The notes: generated by a model not told the origin, from the sequence alone. Shown: positions 35,668-45,124, counted from the stretch's first letter. The stretch: 64,000 nt of DNA from Zhongshania marina (GCF_002915595.1 NZ_PQGG01000026.1:61491-125490), one strand, 5' to 3'. Numbers and translations are program-made.

Positions 35668-36303
35668 TCAATCTGGCGCGAGATAACTCATTACTAAGGA
35701 GTGAACCGTGTGCTGTACCGTGCGCTTAGAATTACCAGAATAACGCATGTGTGCAACGGTGTGGGCCATCCCCATAATAACCCGCGACGCGTCACTAGCG
35801 TTTATCTCTGATGATATGGAATTATCTTGTCGCCCCTGCAAAAGTAATTTACGCAGGCCAGATACCGCCTCTTTATAAAAGTCGAGGTACATATCCCAGA
35901 TAAAGCCCCGCGTAAAACCAGACCACTCCAACCAGATTCGAACGTAATGACTGTTTTCATCAATTAAGGTCTGGAAGGCAAGCAGAATATCTTCGATGCG
36001 CTCATAAGCTGGCGATGACTTCACCAAGCCAGGCACAATCATTTGATCAATAAAATAACGGTGAATCTCTGTTAATACAGATTGCTGCAGCAAGTCGATG
36101 GTAGGGAAGTAGTGAAAAACCGTGGGAACAGACACGCCTAATTCCGCAGAAATATCGGCATGGTTCGCATTGGCCAAACCGCGCTCTGCGAACATATGAA
36201 TGCCACACTGCAGAATCTGTTGATGCCTAAGCTCTGGAGACATACGCCGCGCTCGCGTTTTAGGCTCAGTGGTCTTTTCTAATTTAACGCCTTGTTTTTT
36301 CAA
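35668..36303 (-). CDS. TetR-family transcriptional regulator
   Basis: 211 residues. The helix-turn-helix is clear (CGIHMFAERGLANANHADIS, then SVPTVFHYFPTIDLL, residues ~33-75), preceded by a basic N-terminus (TRARRMSPELRHQQIL). The C-terminal ligand domain is not assignable to a subfamily. It stands upstream of and co-directional with the lipid operon but 470 bp away, so it may control that operon or the fusion gene on the other side; its target is unknown. Confidence 0.88.
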   Translation of the reverse strand: MKKQGVKLEKTTEPKTRARRMSPELRHQQILQCGIHMFAERGLANANHADISAELGVSVPTVFHYFPTIDLLQQSVLTEIHRYFIDQMIVPGLVKSSPAYERIEDILLAFQTLIDENSHYVRIWLEWSGFTRGFIWDMYLDFYKEAVSGLRKLLLQGRQDNSISSEINASDASRVIMGMAHTVAHMRYSGNSKRTVQHTVHSLVMSYLAPD

Positions 36304-36584
36304 CCCTTTTCCCCAGACTACAGATCTAAATCACCAAAAAATCAACGTTGCGACGCACATCTATGTTGCCCATATCTACAGCAAATATAGACCAATATAA
36401 ACGTGCGCCCATTTGTGAAGCACATATTATACCGTTTTTTTGACGCGCCGTTTGCTCTTATACGGTCTCGCTATATCAATAGCAAAAGACCGAAATCCTG
36501 ACGAACTAATACCAAGTAAATCGCTAGCCTACTCTGCGTTAACTTCAGGATAATACACAAGACGCTTAGATAGGAGAGGCGATT

Positions 36585-36695
36585 ATGGCAAATAGTAATG
36601 GTGACGTAATACCAAATAACACCTTCGCGACACACATGGCAATATTGATAGGCGCCATGCTGGTACTCACACTTTTTATACCTAATATCAATTAA
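36585..36695 (+). CDS. Predicted small single-span membrane protein (36 residues)
   Basis: A short frame ATG 36585 to TAA 36693-36695 with a strong ribosome binding site, AGGAGAGG, six bases upstream. The product has a polar N-terminus (MANSNGDVIPNNTFATH) and a hydrophobic stretch (MAILIGAMLVLTLFIPNI) long enough for one membrane helix. No similarity is known to me. It lies alone between a TetR gene and the SRPBCC-SDR gene. The call rests on the ribosome binding site and the helix only. Confidence 0.45.
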   Translation: MANSNGDVIPNNTFATHMAILIGAMLVLTLFIPNIN

Positions 36696-36903
36696 TTACG
36701 CTCAAACCCGCGGCAAAATTACAATAATGAGCGCCGCCAAGTACGCCCTTCCCCGCCCCTAATCTCCACCGCAAAACCACATCACTGATCTAGAAATCTC
36801 GCCAGCTCGTAACAGCTAGCAATACAAGACCATCAAGACCTAAGGCTGGATTTATACCTGTCCGCTGACTAAATGCCAGCAACGCCTACACCGAGATAGC
36901 CCG

Positions 36904-38298
36904 ATGAAGCACACCCTACACGAAAAAATTGTCGTAAAGCGCCCCATAGAAGCGTGCTTTGCGTATCTAAAAGACTTCTCAAGCATTGAGCAATGGGACC
37001 CTGGGGTCTATCGCTCACGCAAATTAACACCCGGTTCCGTTGAAGTCGGCACGGAATACGAAGTCCTATTAAAGCTTCCCGCTGGTAAGCAAGCCGCTAT
37101 GCGCTACCGCCAAGTCGCCATCATTGAGACGTCACAACTGATTCTTCAAGGTGAAGGCGAGAACTTTAGCGCCATTGACACCCTCAGCTTTAAAGCGATC
37201 AACGACGATTACACTGAAATCGATTATCGCGCCGAACTGGAATTACTATGGCTACCATCACCCCTCACACCAATAACAAAGCCGATATTAAATCGCATTG
37301 GAAAAAAGGCTATCAATGGCCTGCAGCGAGCACTCACCATCCCCCAGGCAGCCCCGAACAGACGATTAAGGGACAATATCCTCGACAAGCTCATTGCACC
37401 TGCGGCGCTTTCCTTTGGCAAACGAGGCTATCTTTCACTGCCACGCAAATCACATAGCAGCAGGATGGACGGCAAAGTCGTGGCAATCACCGGCCCCACT
37501 GCGGGTATTGGCTTAGAAGCCGCCTGCGAATTAGCCAGATTAGGCGCACGCCTAATTCTCATTGGCAGGGACGAACAGAAACTACGCAATGCCGCTATGC
37601 AAATCCAAGACTTTAGCGGCTGCAACAATAAAGCCATACACCTGATAGAAGCCGACCTGAGCTCACTAAGCGCCACCGCAGCCGCGGCGAATCAGATCAA
37701 AGACTCACTAGCACGCATCGACGTTCTTATTAACAACGCCGGCGCCCTGTTCGCCAGCAGAGAAGAAACACATGAAGGATTTGAACGCGCCCTCGCGGTG
37801 AACTTTCTTGCTCCAGTACTACTAAGCAAACTACTCAGCCCACACTTTAATGACAATAGCCGCGTCATCAACGTCGTATCCGGCGGCTTATACTTCCAAG
37901 GGCTCAAATTAGAAGACCTACAATTTCGCAATGAACCTTATGACGGCAGCAAGGCTTACGCCCGCGCAAAGCGAGCCCTGCTATATATGAGCAATGAAAG
38001 CACAAGCAAGACCAGCTACTTCACTATGCACCCAGGCTGGGCCGCCACACCGGGGGTCGCCAAATCATTGCCAGCCTTTAATAAACGGCTTCAAAATTTT
38101 ATGCGCGACGGCCGCATGGGCGCCGACACGATAATTTGGCTGGCCAGCGCCCCCGAGCTTCAAGCATATAAAACGCCCCAACTTTGGTTTGATCGCCGCC
38201 CACACGCCTTCGACGTGTTGCCCAGTACAAAATCTAAACCAAATGAAATTCAACAACTAAAAATGTGGACAGAGGCCACTCTCAAACAGTTTCTTTAA
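36904..38298 (+). CDS. Fusion of SRPBCC lipid-binding domain and SDR oxidoreductase
   Basis: 464 residues. Residues 1-~150 read as a START/polyketide-cyclase-type SRPBCC domain (IVVKRPIEACFAYLKDFSSI, then EQWDPGVYRSRKLTPG). Residues ~190-440 are a classical SDR: GPTAGIG near 197, NNAGALF near 278 and an intact YARAK active site near residues 352-356. The SDR part resembles retinol-dehydrogenase/DHRS12-like proteins. The SRPBCC part may bind and present a hydrophobic substrate to the reductase; no substrate can be named. It is a single-gene unit. Confidence 0.85.
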   Translation: MKHTLHEKIVVKRPIEACFAYLKDFSSIEQWDPGVYRSRKLTPGSVEVGTEYEVLLKLPAGKQAAMRYRQVAIIETSQLILQGEGENFSAIDTLSFKAINDDYTEIDYRAELELLWLPSPLTPITKPILNRIGKKAINGLQRALTIPQAAPNRRLRDNILDKLIAPAALSFGKRGYLSLPRKSHSSRMDGKVVAITGPTAGIGLEAACELARLGARLILIGRDEQKLRNAAMQIQDFSGCNNKAIHLIEADLSSLSATAAAANQIKDSLARIDVLINNAGALFASREETHEGFERALAVNFLAPVLLSKLLSPHFNDNSRVINVVSGGLYFQGLKLEDLQFRNEPYDGSKAYARAKRALLYMSNESTSKTSYFTMHPGWAATPGVAKSLPAFNKRLQNFMRDGRMGADTIIWLASAPELQAYKTPQLWFDRRPHAFDVLPSTKSKPNEIQQLKMWTEATLKQFL

Positions 38299-38493
38299 AG
38301 CTGCGCGGCCGCATTTGAAATGCACCAATAGCACAAACTAGAAACATGAGATTTAGCGGTAAATTATGAGAAATATCTCACACATAAACAGGACAAATGC
38401 TGATTCACCCTCGCAGGGAAAAACCTAAACTACGCGAGGTCAAGGATGACGACGGTGCAACAAGGATGTACTGCACCACCACAATGCAGAACA

Positions 38494-38519
38494 AAAAAGG
38501 CCCCGCTTGGGGCCTTTTT
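38494..38519. terminator. Terminator downstream of the FKBP gene
   Basis: AAAAAGGCCCC, loop GCTT, GGGGCCTTTTT: a perfect 11 bp stem with A/T tracts on both sides, serving the minus-strand FKBP gene and able to act in both directions. Confidence 0.92.
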
Positions 38520-38536
38520 GCGTCTAAGTGACAATA

Positions 38537-39259
38537 TTACTTTTTCGCTTCTTCTTTCTTCTCGCCGCCAGCAATGCTGATTAGCTCAACATCGAAAATT
38601 AGCGCCGAATTCGGGCCAATCATCTGACCTGCGCCACCTGGGCCATAAGCCAACTCAGGCGGAATAAACAATTTCCACTTAGACCCTACCGGCATCATCT
38701 GCAAAGCCTCAGTCCAACCAGGAATAACACCGCCAACAGGGAAGCTGACTGTTTCACCGCGCTGATAGGAGCTATCGAACACCGTACCATCTAGCAAAGT
38801 ACCGTGATAATGCACTTCAACGGTGTCATCTACGCTGGGCTTGGCACCATCACCTTCTGTTAAAACCTGATACTGCAGACCGCTTTCAGTCGTTTTCACG
38901 CCCTCAACACTGCCGTTTTTTGCAAAAAAGGCCGCGGCCTCTTCTTTGTTCTTAGCACCGGCTTCCTGTGCTTCTTCCTGACGAGCGGCTAGCTGCTTTT
39001 GCTGATACTCCTGCAGCGTGCTCATAATCTCCTCTTCACTCATCTGCAAATCACCGCCCGCTAGCGCATCACGCACACCGGCACTAAATGCATCAACATC
39101 AAGAGGAAGATCGTCACCGAATCGCGCCCCAATATTTACGCCAATACCATAGCTGACTTTAGAAATTTCTGTCTTCAAATCGGGCTTAGACGCAGTTTCA
39201 CTATTACAAGCCGTAAGCAGACCACTCATTACCACCGCACAAACCAGTGTCTTATTCAT
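38537..39259 (-). CDS. FKBP-type peptidyl-prolyl isomerase lipoprotein (FkpA/Mip-like)
   Basis: Periplasmic folding catalyst for proline bonds. The 240-residue protein has a lipoprotein signal with lipobox LLTAC (Cys18), an N-terminal helical dimerisation domain (residues ~30-100, VSYGIGVNIGARF, Gln/Glu-rich helix) and a C-terminal FKBP domain (VEVHYHGTLLDGTVFDSSY near 147, GWTEALQMMPVGSKWKLFIP near 181). It ends in a charged KKEEAKK tail. It sits beside the AlgP-like gene, as in Pseudomonas. Confidence 0.93.
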   Translation of the reverse strand: MNKTLVCAVVMSGLLTACNSETASKPDLKTEISKVSYGIGVNIGARFGDDLPLDVDAFSAGVRDALAGGDLQMSEEEIMSTLQEYQQKQLAARQEEAQEAGAKNKEEAAAFFAKNGSVEGVKTTESGLQYQVLTEGDGAKPSVDDTVEVHYHGTLLDGTVFDSSYQRGETVSFPVGGVIPGWTEALQMMPVGSKWKLFIPPELAYGPGGAGQMIGPNSALIFDVELISIAGGEKKEEAKK

Positions 39260-39454
39260 GTAACTACCTTATTTATGGATAAAAATTACTGCCGCGTATT
39301 CGGCATGCATACTCAGACCGTAGTCTGCCACAAGCGTTCCTGCAGACACAGTGTCCCAAGGTATAAATCCTATTGATTGAGGAGATAGATTCTCTGCGGC
39401 AAGTTTGTATAATGCAGATTGATGTTTTTTTGAACATTCGTAGGGTTAAATCTC

Positions 39455-40210
39455 ATGATTGGTAATAAAAACAAGAGTAAATCGACCAAAACCCCGCTTG
39501 CAGAGCTGCAAAACCTGCAATCTGAACTACATTCACTTAGAGAAAAGCACATTGCGGCACTCGAAAGTGAACTCTTAGTCCTTGAAAGAGAAGAAGTTTC
39601 TCAAAAAGCCCGAATTGACAAAACCCGCGATCTGCTAAGCCAAGCCAAACAGCGCTTAAAAGACCAGCAAAACGCCAAACCCAGCATTCAATCCCGCACC
39701 CAAGCAAGTATCGACACGCATCAAAACAACTACGACAGCTATCAAACTGAACTCGCCAGTCTGCGCGGTAAAATATTTGAGCAAAAGCTAAATATCCGTA
39801 AAGAAAAAGCGGTTTTAAAAGCAATTATTGACACCGAAAAAACGCTAAAACCCAAAGAAAAAGCACCAACGTCGGCAAAATCAAGTAAAGCACCGAGCTC
39901 GATCACCAAACCTGCACCCAAGGCGGCAGCCCCCAAAACCAAGAAGCCAAGCCCTAGCCCCAATAAAAAAGAAGACGCCGCCAAAAAGACCGACGTCGAA
40001 GCGACGCCACAAGAAATCAAGCAAGAAGTAGAAAACAAGCCGATTACGCCTCCGCCCGTGGTCGCGAAAGAACAGGCAGCGCCTGAAAAACCTCAAGTAA
40101 TCGAAAAGCCCTACGCGCCTCCGAAACGACGGGTAAGACGCATGAGCGACATCCCCAGTCACCCAGAGAAAGCCGCCGACAGACTCGCTAGCTTGTTTGA
40201 CGATTTTTAA
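39455..40210 (+). CDS. AlgP-like protein: coiled coil with Lys/Pro/Ala-rich tail
   Basis: 251 residues in three parts. Residues ~12-125 form a predicted coiled coil (LAELQNLQSELHSLREKH and following). Residues ~130-225 are a low-complexity Lys/Ala/Pro region with TKPAPKAAAPKTKKPSPSP, resembling histone H1 tails, and a basic C-terminus (PPKRRVRRMSDIP) ends in an acidic DDF. Position between an FKBP gene and a TIGR02444 gene matches algP in Pseudomonas, where the product is a histone-like regulator of alginate genes. The N-terminal match is weak, so the assignment rests on synteny and composition. Confidence 0.7.
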   Translation: MIGNKNKSKSTKTPLAELQNLQSELHSLREKHIAALESELLVLEREEVSQKARIDKTRDLLSQAKQRLKDQQNAKPSIQSRTQASIDTHQNNYDSYQTELASLRGKIFEQKLNIRKEKAVLKAIIDTEKTLKPKEKAPTSAKSSKAPSSITKPAPKAAAPKTKKPSPSPNKKEDAAKKTDVEATPQEIKQEVENKPITPPPVVAKEQAAPEKPQVIEKPYAPPKRRVRRMSDIPSHPEKAADRLASLFDDF

Positions 40211-40704
40211 CGTATTTTTGCGAAATTACCTGTCATTTCAGCGAAAATACTCTCAACCTCACGACTGCCGCCACTGTGTACCGCTGCGTAAACTAACAAA
40301 TTATGCAGACAGGTGGCGCTATCTACTTTTTCCTCTGGAATGGCCGGTATATGGCTAGCCAACACATCAATCTCCATACGCTCAGCTTCAATTTCTGCCG
40401 TTTTTAAGGCGCCATATAGCCCCTCACACTGCTCAGCCTGACGGCGCAGCGCGCGCAATGGAAGAATATAAGCACCGCGAATGGGTTCTGCCGCGCGAAT
40501 CAACTCTAGACAGAGGTCATTTGTCCATTTTTCCCTGCAAAATCCCGCCGCCAGCAAGATATTTACGTCCATTTGGTAATGGTCCTGCAAATACAGGCAA
40601 TGCCGTTGTATTATGGGCTCCGCGTAAGCCGCCAACGCAAATTCCCAAAGGGTGTTTGGCACCTTACTAGGTGAATTCTCACCGGCATTAATTTTTTCAT
40701 CCAT
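40207..40704 (-). CDS. TIGR02444 family protein
   Basis: 165-residue conserved protein of unknown function. The family block NTLWEFALAAYAEPIIQRHC lies near residue 17, followed by LQDHYQMDVNILLAAGFC and later IRGAYILPLRALRRQAEQ. Predicted soluble and mostly helical. Its stop codon overlaps the AlgP-like gene by 4 bp (convergent), and it is divergent from the ABC-F gene with a 33 bp gap. The same neighbours occur in Pseudomonas. Confidence 0.85.
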   Translation of the reverse strand: MDEKINAGENSPSKVPNTLWEFALAAYAEPIIQRHCLYLQDHYQMDVNILLAAGFCREKWTNDLCLELIRAAEPIRGAYILPLRALRRQAEQCEGLYGALKTAEIEAERMEIDVLASHIPAIPEEKVDSATCLHNLLVYAAVHSGGSREVESIFAEMTGNFAKIR

Positions 40705-40737
40705 TACTTGGTACTCACGCTATAATCGCGCCCCATC

Positions 40738-42627
40738 ATGATTGAACTCCAGAATCTTAGCTTACAACGCGGCGGCAAAGCATTGCTCGAATCGGCCGAT
40801 CTGCGCGTGAACCCAGGTGAACACATCGCCCTTGTTGGCGCCAACGGCACCGGCAAATCCAGCCTATTCCAGCTAATGTGCGGCAAGCTTGTCCACGATA
40901 GCGGCGAGCTCTACATTCCCGCGCAATGGCAAATTGCCCAAATGCGCCAAGAGGTAGACGCCAGCGACCGCTGCGCCATTGAATACGTTATTGACGGCCA
41001 CCACAAATTTCGCGACATCGAAGCGCAGATAGCCAATTGCAAGGACGACCATCGCCTTGCCGAATTACACGGCGAGCTAGACTTAATCAACGCCTATCAA
41101 ATACGCAGCGACGCCGAACGCCTGCTCACCGGCCTAGGGTTTAAACTTGCAGAATTAGAGCGCTCAGTAAATGATTTTTCGGGGGGCTGGCGAATTCGCC
41201 TAAATTTAGCCCAAGCACTCATGTGCCCCTCTGACCTCATGCTACTAGACGAGCCAACCAACCACTTAGACCTCGACGCCAGTCTTTGGCTAGAACAGTG
41301 GCTACATCGCTATGAAGGCACCTTATTTTTAATTTCCCACGATCGCGACTTTATCGATGCCTGTTGCGATCACGTTGTACACCTTGAACGACAAACTCTA
41401 ACGCGCTACCGCGGCAACTACACCGCCTTCGAACGCCAGCGCGGCGAGCGCCTAGCTCAGCAACAACAAGCTTTTGAAAAACAGCAAGTGGTTCGCGCCC
41501 ATATGGAAGATTTTGTGCGCCGCTTCCGCGCCAAAGCGACCAAGGCAAAGCAAGCCCAAAGCCGATTAAAAGCACTAGAGCGGATGGCCGATATTGCACC
41601 GGCACATATCGACTCGCCCTTTAATTTCCGTTTTTATGAGCCCAAGCAGTTCTCAGACCCGCTGCTGTCGCTATCGCAATCAACTTTGGGCTATAACAGT
41701 CCCATTCTCAATAATATCAATATCAGCATTCACCCCGGTACTAGGCTGGGGTTACTGGGCGCCAATGGTGCCGGTAAGTCAACGCTAATGAAAACCTTGG
41801 CCGGCGCACTACAGCCCATTAGCGGCGAGCGCCAACAGGGTGAACACCTGCACATGGGCTACTTCCATCAGCACCAATTGGAATCCTTGGATTTAAGTGC
41901 CAGCCCCATCCTGCAGTTACAACGTCTGCGTCCCGACGCCCGCGAACAGGAGATTCGCAATTTCATTGGCGGATTTAATTTTCACGGCAAACACGCGGAG
42001 CAAAGTTGCGAGAATTTTTCTGGCGGCGAAAAAGCCCGCCTCGCCCTTGCCATTATCGTCTGGCAGCGCCCAAATATGTTGCTGCTAGATGAGCCTACCA
42101 ACCACCTCGACTTAGAGATGTGTCATGCGCTAACAAGCGCCCTGCAGAATTTTGAGGGCGCGGTTATCCTCGTCAGCCATGATCGCCATTTGCTACGGAA
42201 TACCGTGGATGAGTTTTTATTGGTCGATGCAGGACAGGCCCAGCCCTTCGACGGCAGCCTAGAAGACTATCGCCACTGGTTACTCAATCGCGACAAAAGC
42301 GCGCCAAATAGCAACGAGCCCACGACTACAGACGCACCCTTAGTCGACAAAAAGCAAGCTCGCCAACAAGCCGCTGCCCGCCGCGCCCAACTCGCACCAC
42401 TTACATCAAAGCTCAAAAAATTAGAGCAAAGCATGCAGAAGTTTAGCGAGCAATTAGCGCGTATAGAAGAGCAGCTTTCAGACACTAGCCTGTACGAAGA
42501 AAGCAATAAAGAAAAATTAAAAAAGTTGCTGAGCGAGCAGGCTACGCTGCGAGAACAAAACGACGATACCGAGGAGCAGTGGCTAGCAATTCAAGAAGAG
42601 CTAGAGGCACTAGAAACCGAGATATAA
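40738..42627 (+). CDS. yheS: ABC-F ATPase, YheS type
   Basis: Ribosome-associated ABC-F protein; close relatives act on stalled translation, but the role of YheS is not settled. 629 residues with two ABC domains: Walker A GANGTGKSS near residue 34 and signature VNDFSGGWRIRLNLAQAL near 138; second Walker A GANGAGKST near 340 and FSGGEKARLALA near 425. Both carry LLLDEPTNHLDL. A long charged C-terminal coiled coil (residues ~540-629) is typical of YheS. No membrane segments. Confidence 0.92.
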   Translation: MIELQNLSLQRGGKALLESADLRVNPGEHIALVGANGTGKSSLFQLMCGKLVHDSGELYIPAQWQIAQMRQEVDASDRCAIEYVIDGHHKFRDIEAQIANCKDDHRLAELHGELDLINAYQIRSDAERLLTGLGFKLAELERSVNDFSGGWRIRLNLAQALMCPSDLMLLDEPTNHLDLDASLWLEQWLHRYEGTLFLISHDRDFIDACCDHVVHLERQTLTRYRGNYTAFERQRGERLAQQQQAFEKQQVVRAHMEDFVRRFRAKATKAKQAQSRLKALERMADIAPAHIDSPFNFRFYEPKQFSDPLLSLSQSTLGYNSPILNNINISIHPGTRLGLLGANGAGKSTLMKTLAGALQPISGERQQGEHLHMGYFHQHQLESLDLSASPILQLQRLRPDAREQEIRNFIGGFNFHGKHAEQSCENFSGGEKARLALAIIVWQRPNMLLLDEPTNHLDLEMCHALTSALQNFEGAVILVSHDRHLLRNTVDEFLLVDAGQAQPFDGSLEDYRHWLLNRDKSAPNSNEPTTTDAPLVDKKQARQQAAARRAQLAPLTSKLKKLEQSMQKFSEQLARIEEQLSDTSLYEESNKEKLKKLLSEQATLREQNDDTEEQWLAIQEELEALETEI

Positions 42628-42631
42628 ACCC

Positions 42632-42666
42632 AATAAGCGAACAGCCGGTGAAGCTGTTCGCTTATT
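42632..42666. terminator. Shared terminator of yheS and the GST gene
   Basis: AATAAGCGAACAGC (42632-42645), a 7-base loop, and the perfect complement 42653-42666, between two convergent stop codons. 14 bp stem. Confidence 0.85.
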
Positions 42667-42672
42667 AATTTA

Positions 42673-43332
42673 TTAAGCCTTAGCCTTCACCGCCTCTAAG
42701 AATGCCGCCATCCCGTCTTGCATCGCTTTATCTAATTGCTGAGAAATCTCCGCCGACGCCATCATATCGTCCCACTCACGAAGACCTGGCACCTCCCCTC
42801 GCACATCCCACTGGTAAATCGCTTGGGTTGCCAATTTGCAGGTCAATAGTGAGTAGCGCAACACCACATCTGCCATTGTCATGACTTCGCCGAAGACATA
42901 CGGGGCTGGCTTAACTAACTGCGCCAATGCCTGACAACCCTTTGTAATCGTTTCACGGACTTCGGCTTTAATCTCGGCACTCACAGGCTTTCCGGCAAGG
43001 ACTTCCGGAAATAATCGACGGGCGGGCAACTCAAAATATAATTCTGCAATTTTCATTAATTCAGCCATTTTTGCCCGCTGCCAATCATCGCCAGCTAACA
43101 ATGGCCGAGCAGGATAAGCCGCTTCAATATAATTCAGAATGACACTGGTCTCAGCCAAAAAACCATGCTCGGTCTCTATGCATGGCACTTTACCCATTGG
43201 GCTCTTAGCGTTGTAAGCAGGGTCCATACCCGGAAAGGTCAATACCTCTTCAAACTCAACGCCTTTGTGCAGCAAGACATGTTTGACCATATTGAAATAA
43301 TTACTAACGGCAAAACCGTATAATTTGAGCAT
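42673..43332 (-). CDS. Glutathione S-transferase family protein
   Basis: 219 residues. Thioredoxin-like N-terminal domain with the glutathione-binding PMGKVPCIE near residue 46 and AETSVILNYIEAAYP near 60, then an all-helical C-terminal domain (FGEVMTMADVVLRYSL near 146). It resembles stringent-starvation/GST-like detoxification proteins, but the substrate is unknown. Glutathione would be provided by gshB, also in the window. Monocistronic. Confidence 0.9.
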   Translation of the reverse strand: MLKLYGFAVSNYFNMVKHVLLHKGVEFEEVLTFPGMDPAYNAKSPMGKVPCIETEHGFLAETSVILNYIEAAYPARPLLAGDDWQRAKMAELMKIAELYFELPARRLFPEVLAGKPVSAEIKAEVRETITKGCQALAQLVKPAPYVFGEVMTMADVVLRYSLLTCKLATQAIYQWDVRGEVPGLREWDDMMASAEISQQLDKAMQDGMAAFLEAVKAKA

Positions 43333-43669
43333 GGCTAATTTTCCTATTCACTTTTATTGTGGTTCGCCCACTAGGGCCTAATCACACTATTTGCATTCTC
43401 ACTGCCGCCATAAAAAGCGAGGCAATTTAGGAATTGTCGTTTGATCACCCCAAACATGACGAACAACAACAGGCAGCGTTTTTCGTCACAAGACCAAGGT
43501 CATTGTTATCGCCACTCAATAGTATGAAGGCGTAGTATACGCAGCATTTAATTAGCAACACCAGACGATATATTTCAACACCAAAAGCAAAGCTGACAAT
43601 ATGGTAAGTTGCCGCCAAGACTGAAGTTGGCTACTGTTCCTGCACTTAATTTTAAGCATTGAGACATTA
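43333..43669. other. Intergenic region between divergent GST and methyltransferase genes
   Basis: 337 bp that must hold two promoters. I see no gene, strong terminator or clear operator; an imperfect GACGAA/TTCGTC inverted pair near 43460-43490 is the only structure noted. Confidence 0.5.
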
Positions 43670-44287
43670 ATGAATATTACACTCCCCATAGATATGACTG
43701 AGATTAAAGGCTTTTTAGCCGACGACGAAGCACAGGCATTATATGAGCAGGCATTGTCCGTGGCAGAGCGCGGCCCAGTCTTAGAAGTGGGAAGTTATTG
43801 TGGCAAATCAACCATATATTTAGCACTGGCCTGCCAGCAGAAAAACAACGTGGTTTTTGCGGTAGACCACCATGTCGGCTCAGAAGAACATCAGCTCGGC
43901 GAAATGTTTCACGACCCGGAACTCTACGACGCAAGTGAGGGCCGCTTCGACACCTTCAAAGAGTTTCGCCGTAATATTCGCCGCGCCGGCCTAGACGACA
44001 CCGTCGTCCCCATCGTCGCCACCTCAGAGGTGAGCGCTAGACACTGGCACACGCCGCTCGCAATGGTTTTCATCGACGGCGGCCACAGTCTTGATGCCGC
44101 CCTTTGCGACTACCGCTGCTGGGCAACAAAAATTATTAGCGGCGGCATACTCGCCATTCACGACCTATTTCCCGCACCAGAGGAGGGCGGTCAAGCGCCC
44201 TACGCCATTTACAAAATGGCATTAGCTTCGGGATTATTTGAACCCGTCGCGAGGGTGAATACACTAGGGCTTTTGCGCCGGCTTTAA
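43670..44287 (+). CDS. Class I SAM-dependent methyltransferase
   Basis: 205-residue protein of the Methyltransf_24 type. The SAM-binding motif I is VLEVGSYCGKSTIYLALAC (residues ~36-54), followed by VFAVDHHVGSEEHQLGEMF near 64 and MVFIDGGHSLDAALCDYRCW near 130. Similar proteins act on sugars or small molecules, often in surface polysaccharide or secondary metabolism. No partner gene shows its substrate. Confidence 0.85.
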   Translation: MNITLPIDMTEIKGFLADDEAQALYEQALSVAERGPVLEVGSYCGKSTIYLALACQQKNNVVFAVDHHVGSEEHQLGEMFHDPELYDASEGRFDTFKEFRRNIRRAGLDDTVVPIVATSEVSARHWHTPLAMVFIDGGHSLDAALCDYRCWATKIISGGILAIHDLFPAPEEGGQAPYAIYKMALASGLFEPVARVNTLGLLRRL

Positions 44288-44386
44288 GCGATGCCAATAA
44301 TCTAGGGCAGTGTAAAAAAGATGGATTACGCAGCTAGCTAGGCCTTACAAAAAATATAAGACCAGCATTTTCTCGGGGCGAATCAG

Positions 44387-45043
44387 CTACTGCGGGGGAT
44401 CGATATGTGGACCAAGATTGGTATTTACCCGAAACCAACCCGCTATGCTGTAACGCAGCCGACTTGCCGTTGTGACTTCGTGGGGGAAGCGGTCACTCAG
44501 AAATACCACCAAGGTGCCCATCAGGGGGGATATTTTGGCGATGGGTTCGACACTGTCTTCGTACATCACCAAATGCCCGCCATCATCAACGGCCCAATTG
44601 GGGTTTAAATAGAATACGGTGGACAACACGCGATTCGTGCGCCCCTTAAAGGCATCTACATGCTTTTTATAAAATGCACCGGGCATATAGCGAGCGAAAT
44701 GACATTCGTAGTCGAATAGCCCCATAAATAGGCGCCGATTCAGGCCTACCCGCAGTTTTTCCATCCACGCTAAATACTGTGCCTCGACCTCATCACCAGA
44801 ACTCAACCAGCGAATTTCGTCATTGCGCACAAAGGGGTTGAGTTGGAATTCGGCGGCGCGCCCCACGCCTGCTGGGCGAAAAACATCATCTTCAAAGCTG
44901 GCGATACGCGTAAACAATGCGTCGCTAATGCCAAGAGGTAAAGCGGCAGGCAGGACTATATAACCCGTTTCCGTCAGGGCGTCAGCGATGCTATCGAAAA
45001 TACGCTCGCTATCTATATCAGATAATAGTAATTCAGCTTCCAC
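44387..45043 (-). CDS. 2-oxoglutarate/Fe(II)-dependent oxygenase (prolyl-4-hydroxylase-like)
   Basis: 218-residue protein with the Fe(II) triad His128-Val-Asp130 (KKHVDAF) and His188 (RFPHEV), and Arg197 (RLRYSIAGWFR) to bind 2-oxoglutarate. Family members hydroxylate proline in proteins, including elongation factor Tu in bacteria; the target here is unknown. Start is GTG at 45041-45043 with AGGGG about ten bases upstream. It is followed on the same strand by nothing closely linked; the upstream membrane-protein gene is 81 bp away, at 45125. Confidence 0.87.
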   Translation of the reverse strand: MEAELLLSDIDSERIFDSIADALTETGYIVLPAALPLGISDALFTRIASFEDDVFRPAGVGRAAEFQLNPFVRNDEIRWLSSGDEVEAQYLAWMEKLRVGLNRRLFMGLFDYECHFARYMPGAFYKKHVDAFKGRTNRVLSTVFYLNPNWAVDDGGHLVMYEDSVEPIAKISPLMGTLVVFLSDRFPHEVTTASRLRYSIAGWFRVNTNLGPHIDPPQ

Positions 45044-45124
45044 CGGACAGCCCCTGAAAAAAGCTGCATATTTACCCTTAACCGGGTCGCTGTCACTAAT
45101 TAATTTTTATTAATTAGTGAGCCA

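Noticed and set aside
38440..38490. Short GGTGCA/TGCACC hairpin with a possible tiny frame (AAGGATG)
   Set aside because: Too short, and any frame runs into the FKBP terminator; no support as a gene.
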